Assembly: GCF_027744825.2 (NCBI RefSeq)
Contig: NC_071334.1
Coordinates: forward strand, 58,967,437 to 59,031,436
Direction of reading: 5' to 3'
DNA: 64,000 bases
Source: Synchiropus splendidus
Lineage: Eukaryota; Chordata; Actinopteri; Syngnathiformes; Callionymidae
Shown: in pieces, positions 1 through 12,600 of the stretch
Numbering within the stretch: the first letter of the stretch is position 1
Layout of the letters: every line of letters begins with the position of its first letter
The notes under the pieces: generated by a model
What the model saw: only the letters and a program-made list of their open reading frames with translations
Databases searched by the model: none
Told to the model about the DNA's origin: nothing
Position numbers and translations under genes: made by a program

Positions 1-438
1 TGAGTGGATTAAGAAAAAAAACTGCAATACCCTGCTCACACGTGGGCAGTTTTGTAATGCTGAGTATTCATTCACTCATTTTCTGGGCTGATGAAGCCCA
101 TCTCGGTTACACAGGGTGAGAGGCAGGGGACACTTTGGGGGACAGGCTGCTGTCTACACTCACACACAGACCTACACTGATGAACCGGCCTGTACTTGCA
201 GAGTAATGGCACCCTGCAAGAGTCGCAAGAATCCTATCACTGTTATGTGAGGTCCAGCATTTGTAAACTTTATACTGTTAAACCGCACTATTTCAAAATG
301 TATCCAGCTGTAACTGATCGTAAGTTGTTTGGCCCTTTAAAAATTGAGTTTTCTGGTCTTGATCCTAAAACTTATTCGCCCCCCTTGCATAAAAAAAAAA
401 AAAACTTATATAGTAAGCAGACAATAAATGATAACTCA

Positions 439-444
439 GATAGA

Positions 445-484
<40 letters not shown>

Positions 485-512
485 TGATAGATAGATAGAT
501 AGACAGACAGAC

Positions 513-611
<99 letters not shown>

Positions 612-657
612 CAGACAGGCAGGCAGGCAGACAGACAGATAGATAGACGGATAGATT
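439..657. repeat. GATA/GACA tetranucleotide array (left copy)
   Basis: About 215 bases of alternating GATA and GACA runs with a few GGCA units near 616-630. The reverse-complement counterpart in the right arm is about 1.13 kb, so the array differs about fivefold between arms. Open frames across it encode only low-complexity Leu-Ser-Ile-Tyr repeats and are not genes. Confidence 0.95.
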
Positions 658-1307
658 TTTTTTCTTCCCTCTTCCTCACTTTGATTGCTCAGGATAAAAG
701 CAGGGTGTCTTTATAGTGTCAAGTCTATTTTGGTGGGACTGTGAGATGCAGCTACAGTTGACAGCTACTGTCTGTGCGGACACATCAAAGTCATATTTTA
801 CCGACTGACTCCTTAGAAAAGCTGGATATTTTTACCCCTGGACGATGACGTCAGTCTTCTTTTATGGCCCCTGTAGTTGTTTACTGGAATGGGTCAACAA
901 AACAAAAAAACTGAGTGATGGGGATCAGCGTGTGTCAGACCACATTTCCTGACCCATTCTATAGTTGGAGCAGTTTTCATATGAAGTGACAGGTCTGCTG
1001 CTATAATTGCTGACAAAGTCACTTTCAGAGTGAATTCAACATTAGCTACCTGAAAAGTCATTCATCTTTTTTGGGAACTATTGCTTAAACACGTCAGATA
1101 TGATGGTAAAACATTGCCAAAATTAATGATCAGACTTTTTTACAAATTTTGTCTCACTAATAAATAATCTAAAATGGTCATTATTGTCCTTCATCTCCAT
1201 TGTGTTACCTGTTGGTGCCACAACTTTTCCTCCTGTTGGTCGCTGTAATCTCGCTGTAAGCAGTTTGTAGTCGTCCATCGGGTAATTAAAGTGGTTTCGC
1301 CTCACAG

Positions 1308-1520
1308 CTGAGAAGGAATGAATTGTACAATCTGTTTCTGGTGATTGTTTTCCTGAGGGAAGCGCTAAAGGACACGTTGCTGCGTGCTGTGTCCTTCAAG
1401 GACGCAGCTCCTGAACTGGGGTGAATCCACAGAGAGACCAGCGTGTGAGAGAAAGTCTGGCACCAGAAAATGGAGCGCAGGCTGTGTGAGTTCAAGATAC
1501 AGATGCCGTCCGTGGACGAG
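1308..1520 (+). pseudogene. Decayed exon with two in-frame stops (left copy)
   Basis: Downstream of an acceptor (cctcacag at 1300-1307) a single frame runs 71 codons to a possible donor (gag|gtagaa at 1520/1521). The translation looks like real protein (it begins LRRNELYNLFLVIVF and ends KMERRLCEFKIQMPSVDE) but is broken by two TGA codons, after ...DAAPELG and after IHRETSV. Both are explained by CGA (Arg) to TGA, the usual CpG decay. The right-arm copy at 52118-52330 has the same two stops plus at least three amino-acid changes (N to I, E to V, D to E), which fits neutral drift. I do not recognise the family. It could instead be a chance frame, but length, composition and splice signals argue against that. 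Confidence 0.5.
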
Positions 1521-1959
1521 GTAGAAATGTGAGTCATTATTGTGTTTAAGGAAAGAACCTGAATTATCGTAGATTTTAGTGAATGACAGCATTTGTTCTC
1601 TTCCTCAGTTATTTCACATTATTGCCTTGAAGTGACGATGAGTCTTAGCCACTGCTTCATTCCACAACAGAATGTCCAGAAACTAGTTGTCGCGTATGTA
1701 CAGATGAGTCAAGGTGCTTCCCCATCGCCTCTCCAGTGAGATGTTTTTGGAAAGCCCAACACAGACCCAGGGCATGCTGTTGTGAAGGAAAGAAATGACA
1801 AAACTGGACTCTTCCTTATTGATTCTGAAACAAAACTGCGAAAAACATGTTTAGAAAATAATGTCCATATATGAAGCTCAACATTATTCAAGATATTAAA
1901 CCTTATATTTATTCATGACATTAAGCAGTGAGCAAGCAAGCACAGTGTTTTCCTCCCAG

Positions 1960-2114
1960 ATGATCTGACAGTGTGTCTTGACATATTTGTTTCAGAGGAG
2001 ACCAGAGGGCAGACTGTGAGATGGACCACACACCCTGGATTTCTAACATGGTTTGCAGAGGTGACAGATGAAAAAGGGATGGTGGTCAAGTTGATACCCC
2101 CCATGATATTGTGA
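1960..2114 (+). pseudogene. Possible second exon of the same decayed gene (left copy)
   Basis: After a pyrimidine-rich acceptor (tttcctcccag, ending 1959) a frame encodes a protein-like segment including LDIFVSEETRGQTVR and ADPGFLTWF-like sequence (read here as HPGFLTWFAEVTDEKG), ending at TGA 2112-2114. The frame upstream of the acceptor is interrupted in this arm, while the right-arm copy (51555-51755) stays open from an ATG because of a one-base indel. It is on the same strand as the decayed exon at 1308-1520, 0.4 kb away, so both may derive from one gene. Family not recognised; no clear donor at its 3' end. Confidence 0.35.
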
Positions 2115-3586
2115 CAGGAAGTGATTTTGGCAGCAGATTTCAATGTTATTATTATGCGAATCAGGAGTGTTGATGCTAAATAGCAGCATGACTCAGCGTG
2201 AGTTGTTGTGTCGCTGACATTAAAAATAAATGCTCTCTAAGACAAATTATTCAACTTTGTTGACTGTATGAATGTTTCAAATGTCTGGAAGAGCAGCACA
2301 GCTGGGTTACAGCATAGTGAAACAGAGGACGTCGTTCATGTTGTTCGAGGCGATGGGTTTTGCCCTGATGTGCTTGTTCATGACATTATCAGACCATCAG
2401 ACATTAAATGTGGCTGTCACCTCTTTGGTTGAGTCGAGAAGGTAGAAACCACCTGCAAAAGGGACTAAACTAGTATAGAGTCCTCCGGAAAGGACCCTCC
2501 TGGGATTATGTACTTATAAATCAGAGGGAATTAGGCCAGTCCTGGAGCATTATCCAAAACTAAATAGTTGGGTGCAAGCAGGTCATGGTGCGTGGAATAA
2601 CATTATTGTCCCATGAATGGCTCCACACGGATCTGTCTTGAGGCAGAAAGCTCATAATAAAGTGGCTGGGTTTTGTTTCAGTTGGGTTTTCAACAATCTG
2701 CTGAATCATAATCGTGGGACATAACAGCGCACCGGCAGCTGTCATGCGATAATAGCAACATGGCCGTGCAAAATGAAGTGGCAAGCTCAAGATAAATGAA
2801 TGTATCTTATCTGTCATCCAGCGCTGCTTCCCTACTGTCAGACCATTTCACCTTCTGCTGATTAAATCCTGGAGCCATCTCAAGGTGCCATCTCTCACAA
2901 CGCTCCAGTCTGCCTCACCTTAATTCAATCTTGTTCTACCACCTCCAGCCTGCAACAGAATTACCTTCACAATCTTCCCTGGGCCTGAACAAGGCCAGAT
3001 AAACTCGCTACGCTGCCCAAAGGTTGAAGTGAGACGATTGTTCTGCTTGGGTTGTGTATCTGTGTGACCCGCGCGTTGCATGGGTTTTTAATGGTACTTT
3101 CAGAGTCAGAATAATGACTTCTTGTCATGTTTGTGAAACTTTTCTAAGTGGGCGACTCAAAGGCACCGCATTCCGGTCAAAGTCTGGTGTTTTTGGAAAA
3201 CGAATCAGTGCATGTCTTCCTGAAAGGTTGTATGAAAACGTTGATGCAGCCTTCCCTCTCAGTCAAGCAGGAGAAAGGTGTGCTTTTCGAATGGGTATTT
3301 AAATTCTATGTTTTCAAACACATGCTAAAATCAAGATCAATAAGGAACATAAAATAACGACCCATTTATTTGTAAATTTAACTTTAATATTTATTCTGAG
3401 AGGGAAATGACACGTCCACTTCAAGTGGGAGAATTACTGTTCTGATATTATCAATGGAATGAATCATAATAGATTAGTTATCTTTTATGAGACCAACAGT
3501 GGGGAAATTTGACTTATATGAATAAAAGAAAGGTGTGAAGCCAAATATGTTTTTGCTCAGTTTAATGCTCAGCTTTGGTCTCCTGA

Positions 3587-4015
<429 letters not shown>

Positions 4016-5266
4016 GAAACACGAAGAGCCCAGAATAGCCAGTGAACAGCTCATACATCACAACAGCCTCAGCTTCTTTTTTTTTCCTTCTCAAACTGAA
4101 AACTTCCATCCACAACTCTGTGTGCTCACATGAACTTGATAATGAGCACTAACAGGCCAATGGATGTATTCGCTGGACTTGGATTGTTGAAAATCAAATT
4201 AGAATGTATCTGCCACGTTCACTCTTACAAGTGTCTTTTTTAATACGATTAAACACAATCCACCCTGCTGTTATGCTGCCACAATCACACTTCCCTGAAC
4301 CATTTTCCAACAACACTGCTACTTACAAAACACTGTACAGCATTGTGTACATGAGCTATCCCTACCTTACCCCGGTGCAATACCAAATCCATAACATTAG
4401 TCCGCTGACCCCTTCTTGTCCCTGAAGTCACTTAAAGATACTGTATCTGCGTATGCAGCTTCCACTCTGTCCTCCTTTCTCTTCAAGACTTGAACAAGGT
4501 TCAGATTTGGCACAGTGCATCGCAGCCTCACAGCCACTGCCCACCAACAGACTCCAGCGCTTTCAAACACAAGTCATTTACTTTTCCTAACTCAAGCCAA
4601 GTGTCGATTTTGCTTTACAGTCAATGAAATTTAAGAGGGTAAATATCCAGGACTTTAGTCATGTGTGGAGGTCTGTAACAATTAGCAGTGGAGTCTTACC
4701 AAGTTGAACATGAATAGGAAGTTATTTTTGGAACTATGCTGTACACTGTGATAGTTTGTTGTGATGCAATATGATTTTTGTTTTAATGCAAGAAAGGCCA
4801 TGTTATTTTGACTGTCTGCTAAGCATATTTCTGAATGGTCCTTGGTTTGTGTTATCAATGAAGGATCTTGCAGACACAAAATGTTTCAGGCTGTGAAAAA
4901 TACATTCAACTGGAAGAACATTCTGTTGTTCTTTGATCGAAACATCTTTAAACTTTTGTAAATACTTCAGCTTCTATTTTGGAGCTTTGAGATGATCAAA
5001 TGGCAAATGTATCACCATGTGAAAAGAGTTAAAAAATAGCCAAATGAAGTAGCAACTTTGTCTTCCTTGAGGATCTCAGCCATGCAGGCAGCTTTTTTAT
5101 GTGTATGGAGTAAAGCGTCTATGTTGGTTTGATAATGTGTCAATAACGCATTTTAACATGCCATTCATACACGAGGATGCTACAGAGAAACCATTTTAGT
5201 TTTGTTATTTGTCAAGATGAAAAGCATGCAGCGTGTAACAGGGTAACTTTCTTTGATAAATACAGC

Positions 5267-5454
5267 TCATGAGCGGCAGTCTTATATCCTTCATTGATTA
5301 TGAGGAGGAGAACCTTGAGCCACGCTGCGCCATAGCAGGATACGCCGACTTCTTCTTTCATGGAGCAAAGTTCCTTTTAGATCTGCTCCCAGTTGGAGGC
5401 TTTTCAAAGATGTGTGAGGTGAACTATCTCATGAATGGAGATGACTCTCAGTAA
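5267..5454 (+). CDS. Unrecognised conserved terminal exon, 61-residue frame (left copy)
   Basis: A good acceptor (gataaatacag, ending 5266) is followed by a frame starting at ATG 5269: MSGSLISFIDYEEENLEPRC, continuing through GYADFFFHGAKFLLDLLPVGG and ending NYLMNGDDSQ at TAA 5452-5454. Composition is typical of a folded protein, not of chance sequence. The right-arm copy (47702-47889) differs by one base in 188, which changes one residue (I to V). It could be the last exon of a gene whose earlier exons are the decayed ones at 1308-1520 and 1960-2114, with ctxn3 nested in between, or the last remnant of an older gene. I do not recognise the family and see no intact upstream exon. Confidence 0.4.
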
Positions 5455-6971
5455 AAGTTTAATGCCTCCTCTTGCGCAGTGGAGCCTGCACCATTTGTGA
5501 TTTGATGGAATCCACAAATGTGTGGGAAACTAAGGACTAAGCTGTTGAGCTTCGATGTTCTAGGTCGGCGGTGGTCAGTACCTATTCAAGGTTGTAAATG
5601 GATGATGGGTTTGGTGCAGCCGAAGATCACAAGCAACATTGTGGAGCCAAAACTAATTGCCTGCTGCTTCATTAGTGACGTTAAACCATAAACTATAACT
5701 ATAAAATAAGTTCAAAAGTGAGGTGTGGAAAATAAACTGATAAAAGACATTAAGTGTAATTAATAGATCAAATAAACTCAACATTCTTGTTGGTCAAGCA
5801 GTTAGCATTTTGTTAGCATTTCTACTAAGTAGCGACGCTAATTTCTAAATAATGTAAGCTTTTTCCTTGATTACCATTTTTCTTCTGTTTGTACTTTCGA
5901 CCCCTGAAACGAATCAGATTTTAACATTAAAATATTCATCTTCAGAAGCCAGCTCTCAGTTTGAGGCTGCAATGTCCTACTTCAGGCTTATCTTCAACAT
6001 CTCCATCATGAGTCCAAGATTAAAAATAAAACTATCCGCTTCGGGTCTGAAGCGTCGTCTGGGAATGAAAACATTAGTGGCACATACAGAGGGCATCAGG
6101 CCTGCCTGAAAATGATTGCAGACCATGTTGAAATTCAATATTAAATCAGTTACGTTAGTTATTTTCAATGTTTCCGGTGGAGGGAGGTGGTGTAAGAGGC
6201 AAACATGTCTGTCTAGTGTTCCGTTGTTTATATGAATATCACCTTTCAGAATAAGCAGGTGTGTCTCACTGCTCCAGAGATAAGTCTGCTCTCACATGAA
6301 TTATTTGTTGCAGTTATCTGCTTGGTGCACATTTGACATGAACGCAGCAAAGCACACGTGTCCTGTAGTTAGTGCACCCTGAATATTTAATGACATCTTT
6401 TTCTTACAATGCTACTCCAGTTCCCAGCTTCTGCTTCCTCTGTGCACTGTGACTGCTGCTCAGTTTCCTCACTGCTTTGGAGCATTCAAAATGTCATTCA
6501 TTCCAAATGCCACTGGATACAGCTGATGGTGATACAATGTAGTGCAGCTAACAAAGACCAATGCCACTGTTCAAGACCCTCGTGAGTGTCTCGGCCTGTG
6601 TGGGAGTAGTAAGGTCACCCACCATGTGTGACTGTGCTACTATACTGTCTGTTGAGCCAAGAACTGAAGGGAAGCCAGAATCAATAAACTATTTCCAAAT
6701 CAAGACTCGGGTGAACTGACTTTTCTTCTCCTTGTATAAATACTTCAGGAAGAGTTGTCCCTAGTCTGTAGTACACAGGGCCGCTTAGGGCCTTCTATAT
6801 AAAACAGCTATACAATGGTTTCTTCTATAGGAACTATCAACTTCACAAAAAAAGATACACTTTTTCTAATTAAGAAGAAAAATGACTAAAACTAGTTGAT
6901 GAAACTGAAGAAGAAATGAATGCAGTTACTTCAGCTATACTCTGAGAACACTGACATTTTCCTGATACAAC

Positions 6972-9379
6972 ACTGAGCAAGCCAGTCCGCAGGTTGTAAT
7001 GATGATCATCAATCACCTCATGGAGATAAGTCATTCAGCTGCAAAACAAAACGCCCCGAAGATGATGTGGAAACAGCTGCCACTCTGTTTCTCTGATGAC
7101 ATTAGTCACCATCTCTGTTTGTGAGAGGTTCTGTCAATAGAGCTTGAGACTTCTCTGGAAAATGATTGTGATGTGGTGCGTCATCATTTACACACTGTAG
7201 AGCAGTGTTTTGACACAGACACTCGATTCCCAGAAGGTTCAATCAGCCTATCAAAAATGGTCTTAAGAAGGTAAGAAGCCAATGGACAAACCAAAATGAC
7301 TACTTGTTTTGATCTTGAGAAATTATTTCTTGTCCTTGTCCTTTCATATCTGCGCTGATAAACGCTGCAACACTATTGGCTACTGGATTGAGGCCGCCTT
7401 TTCCTCTCCTGAGCATCCTTGAACTTTATGGCCTCTTTAATGACCCTGGGATTTTTGGAAACATCACGGTCATTGTGGACTGCTCATTTGAAGATGAGAA
7501 ATCTGCAGCACGCCAAACTTAGGTGAGTATAATCTTACAGAAATCATCCTTTAAAACAAAGGACAACAAAACTATTAATCAAGGTGGTATTAAAATAGTG
7601 CAACTTATTTTTTGTTTAACAGTGCTGTCTTTCATATTAAATGTTTTGGATTACTAACCGCAAATAACACCTTCTTCCCCCAATGATAAAGCATACTGTA
7701 TAAAAAAATTAATTTCAACCAAAAACAGAGGAAATCTAATTATGGCCAAAAAGTATTTCAATAAACTGCACACTACCTGCAACAAACTAAATTAACATTT
7801 TACTTAAAGTAATAGGTAACAAATGTAAGACTATACTCTACCACTAAAATCTAAAGGACACAGCAGCGGCCAACATGGTTCCCATGATTCCAATGAGCAA
7901 AGCTGACAAAATGTGCTATGTGTCTCAAGTTTTGAGTATGCAATGAGCTGAAGCTGATTCATGGCCCCAGGAATATGTGTGGAATGCTTGAGCAGAAAAG
8001 GAAAAGAAAATAAATAGATCAGGTTGATAGAACAACTTTCATTTAATCAACGATGGTTCCATTTTACAATCATAGTTTACATGTATTTTATAAAAGATGA
8101 TGTTACCCATTTCACCTTTTCAAAAGAAAGGCATGTGCTATTTTTGTGGCAGAATGTGGATTTCAGTCTCCATGCCACAGCACATTCCTAACATTCTGTC
8201 CAACCTACTGGCCTCAAATTGAACAACAATGAACTGATATTATAAGCCATGATTGTCATGATTGTGAAAGTGCATTAAAGTATGTTAAAGTACAAGAGAC
8301 AAAATGGTACACATTCATAACATTAGGAGGGTTGCTCTTACTAAGCTTTTGAGATGCTGCTTGGCTTGTGCCCTTAACTTTATATAAGAATTGTCTTTGT
8401 ACATCACTGATGCTTTTGTATTGCACGCAATGGCTTTTATGTGATTTATAGGTCCTTACATACTGGCAACAGAAGTGTGTGAAATAAAGACATTCAGCTG
8501 AATAACAGTCTCACGAGCAGACAACAACAATGTCAATACTGACTCTTTGAAACTGAGTTTGCTATAAAACCAGTCAAGACTAGAAATCTAACTTGAGTTT
8601 GACTAAAGAATGGAATAAAATGGACAAGAAAATGCATTTTTATGACTCTCAAGTAGGAATGAAGCAGAGAAATGCGTGCCAACAATACTGGTAAATAAAT
8701 ATGGCTTCATTTTCCATTTAACAATGTATAGATAAAAGCAATTTCTTAAAGTAGAATTAGTGTTGGAACATAAGATTACCTTTGATTTACACAAGGTGCA
8801 GTGTGCTCCTCAACTCATCTGTACATGTCACGTTCAAGCCTCTTATTCGTTCACTTGTCTCTTTCATTGTGCTTTGTTGATCACGACCAGGAATTTGAGT
8901 GACTATTGGAAGGTGTCGTCACACACTTTACCACAGGTTGTTTTTTTTTTTATCTTACTTTGTTTTTGCACTACTGCTAATACAACTTCTTAATCTCAAC
9001 TTCTCTTGTGATCTAGGGCCTGAAGCTTGAACTGGTATACAGATCTGCATCCTGTACACCCTCTGGTCCAGCTATAATACTAATAATAACAACAACAATA
9101 ATAATAATATGTTACGTCAACTAAGAATAAAAACATGGAGCAAACATGTAACATCAATATTAAGAGTAAACATTATTGCTTGAGGTTTTGACGACCCACC
9201 TGAAACACAACGTCTCATTTTGTTTATAAAATGTTTTCGTTAATAAATCTTTTCTGAATCTTTTCCGTTATCGCGGAAAATAGAGGCGTTTGTTTCTTAC
9301 TGCCAAAACCCCCCCAGCGTTCCACATTAGTTATACGAGTCGTCTTGTGAAGTGTGTCCCGCCTCGTCGGCGTGTACTA
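6972..9379. other. Intergenic, no gene seen
   Basis: AT-rich sequence between the inner end of the left arm and the lmnb1 promoter. No splice-flanked coding segments, RNA genes or clear transposon ends were found. A short (AAT/AAC)n patch lies near 9078-9110. Confidence 0.6.
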
Positions 9380-9637
9380 ATAATAAAAACGAGCAACCGC
9401 ACACGGTGAAGTTGAAAGGACGCATTGCGTCGCCGTACGCCATTGGCTGTTGGCGCACAGCGTAAATTTTTCAATGAGCCGCCATATTAAGAAGCCAAAC
9501 CCCTCTTTCTTTCATTCGCTGGAGTAAAGAGCGAAATTACTTCTGCGGTAGTTTTATTGGCGTCGCTGGCGTGCTCGTGCTACAAGTCAACTCCTTCGGT
9601 CTTTTCGTTGCTTCTACGTGGGATAAATAAGTCTGAA
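9380..9637 (+). promoter_or_regulatory. Probable lmnb1 promoter and 5' UTR
   Basis: CpG content rises sharply from about 9360. An inverted CCAAT box (attgg, 9442-9446) is followed at once by an E2F-like ttggcgc (9450-9456), a pairing common in cell-cycle genes; this fits a lamin B promoter but is inference from motifs only. An in-frame ATG at 9557 would add 27 residues; family homology favours the ATG at 9638. Confidence 0.6.
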
Positions 9638-12600
9638 ATGGCGAGCGCAGCTGCAACTCCCAGCAGCCAGAGAAGCACACGCGGCGGCAGTAGCAGCGGC
9701 ACCCCGCTCAGCCCGACGAGGATCACCAGGCTGCAGGAGAAGCATCAGCTCCGGGACCTCAATGACCGCTTGGCTGTTTATATCGACAAAGTCCGCAGCC
9801 TCGAATCTGAAAATGACGTGCTCCACCTGCAAATTAGTGAGAGGGAAGAGGTTCGTAGCCGGGAGCTCAGCGGGCTGAGAGCGCTGTACGAGACGGAGCT
9901 AGCCGATACCAGGCGGTCTCTGGATGACTCTTCCAAGGACCGGGCCTGGCTGCAGATCGAGCTTGGGAAGATCAAGGCCGACCATGAGCAGCTGCTTCAG
10001 AAGTAAGCCTCGAACGTATTAGCGTGTCAGGTGGGACAGATACCGCCGGGGACGAAACGCGATTATCTTAGCTGCTACTTGCCGGTGGTTTTGATTTTCG
10101 AGCCCTGGCGCGCTCGTGCGTACGTCCGTTGGTGGGCTTACGTTTCTGCCGGTACCCGCGTGACCCCAGTTATGGCGTCCAAACACCCTCGAACATACGG
10201 TTAATATCGCATTTTTATAACGCAGAAATGTGAAGTAGGTGCGATATTCACTTGACTCGACTGTCAACGGAGCCCCGCCCACTGTTGTGTTTTCAAAACA
10301 ACACTTTGATGTTGAAAAGCTTTGAGCACATAGTTCACACCATTAACTCCCGCTGTTTAATGGTGCTAACTTAAGATTATATTTAAATTCTTATAACCAC
10401 ATTCCGCTCGCGCTACTATAATGTCACATATACTAGTTGTGATATTAAGACGGTTCCATTGGTTCAGAATTAAATGACACCTTGACACAGTTCACGCGGC
10501 GCAAGTTATCGTCTGTCTGAAGAGTCATGTGCGGAGCTGCTGAGGAAGCATGTGCGTTGTTCAACAGAAGGACCTGTGTGTATGGCCGGGTTGTCTGACA
10601 GATCAGCGCAGGTGGTGAAGACAGCCAGTGGTCACATGACACGGATTATTACACCAAAAGCAATTGCTGTAACGTTTGTCTACTAACACATGGTTTAAAA
10701 GCCAATTTGATGACAAATGACTAACACTGCTGAACACTCTTTTTGAGGATCATACAGCATTATGGTAGTAGCTGAAGTAACTGTGAGACTCAAGCGAGTA
10801 TACTGTAATAAGAAGCCCCAAGAACACTCTTCTCCCTCAGTTAACCACGGTAACAAGTTTTGTGTGCTTTATTTTTAGTCACCTCCAGCAATGGTTTCCT
10901 GTTAAACTTGGGGAACTATTATTCAATGGTTTGTGCTGTTATTCCAATGTATCCTATACAGTAATCCACAGTTTGGTCAGTTTTATAGACAGCTAGTGTT
11001 CCTTAGTAAATGTTAAAAACATAACATACCACTGCACATTCCAATCATACCTTGGCCTCCGCAAGCTTAAGCCTCATCCACTCCTTGTTGGCCTAAGTCT
11101 CACTATGTGAAAATAACTGACCTCTGCCTCTACACTGGCTGACTTGCTCATAAACCCTAGTAATAAAGGCACTAATCTAATAATCAAATTTTATTCACCT
11201 TTATCAATTGTTTTAAAGCAGTGTGTTGCTCTTAAATTTGGATGTCAATTTTGACACAAGACCCCCAGTATTTTTTTATTGTCCCTGCGATTTTCTGGTG
11301 AAGGCACACCTAGGTAAACATGTTCCTCACTTTCCTTAAATAATCCCATCAGATTAATGCTTCCAAAATAGAAGAAGATGAGTCAAAACCCAGGAAGGTG
11401 GCAGCTTTTTGGCCCTAACTTATAGCACAAAATTAACAACTTTTACATTTTTATGTTAAAATATCGCCACCACTTAAGGCCCTCATTTGTGTGTTATTTG
11501 CCAAGTCATTGCGTTCTGCAAGTTTGACTAACCCCCTTTTATTTTTTTTTAATCCCCACAAGACCTCTAGGAATTATGTTATTATTAACAAGTCTGAATA
11601 GGAGACAAAATGTCTGCCGGAGGAGAAGTGTCTGCAATATATACTGCCATTCATTGCAGGGTTATTCTTGTGTTATTAAAACATCTCTGTGTTTGTCCCC
11701 CTAGCTTTGACAGGAAGGACTCTGAGGCAGCAGCAGCTCAGGCCAAGCTGAGGGACTTGGAGGCACAGATGAACTCTAAAGATGCCATGCTCAACACAGC
11801 GCTGTCTGAGAAGAGGGGCCTGGAGGCCAGGCTGGCTGACCTGGAGCTGCAGCTTAAGGAGGTGCACTTATCTTTTTCTCCCTGCATTGTCATCGGTTCA
11901 CAGCTGTGTGGGTTATTTACTCATGTAAATCGTAAACATTGGTTTGGCATATCGTTGCTATCGCCTGCAGCTGGACGTGGGTCTCGCTCAGACGAGGAAA
12001 CAACTTGCAGATGAGATGCTTACGCGTGTCGACTTGGAAAACCGCTGCCAGAGTCTGACTGAGGAGATGGCCTTCCGCAACAACATGCACAAAGAGGTAG
12101 GGATGAGGGATTCGAGAGGCTAACCGCTACAATGTGATGCGTTCCCAACCAATGCTTGATTTGTGTTCTGTGGCAGGAGGTGAAGGAGGCCAGGCAACGT
12201 TATGAGAGCCGCCTGGTGGAAGTGGACTCGGGACGGAAGGAAGAGTATGAATGTAAACTGACACAGGCTCTGACTGACATGAGAGCACAGAATGAGGAGC
12301 AGATCCAATGCTACAAGGAAAACATGGAGAGCACGTATGCAACCAAGGTATGAACATCTCCTCATTCTGACTGGTCGTATAAGGAAACATTGATGTGCTC
12401 TGTCTTTTAAAGAAAAAAATTGTGTTTGTATGCAAGATGTATTTGACAATGACAGAGTAAGACTTAAACCTTTGTGATATTGAGACAGATTTGCTCCACT
12501 GTGAGATAAACTGTCTCATTATCTTGAAGTGTTCATAAAGCTGGATACATAACAGTCCCTATATATATGAAGAACAGATGTGCTGTGCTATTGAATGTAT

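Noticed and set aside
1123..1305. Minus-strand frame starting MRRNHFNYPMDDYK with a possible donor
   Set aside because: It lies directly against the acceptor of the decayed + exon on the opposite strand and lacks partner exons; could be real but cannot be supported.
2560..2817. 85-codon minus-strand frame shared by both arms
   Set aside because: Similarity between arms is explained by the duplication; the composition is not protein-like and there are no splice signals.
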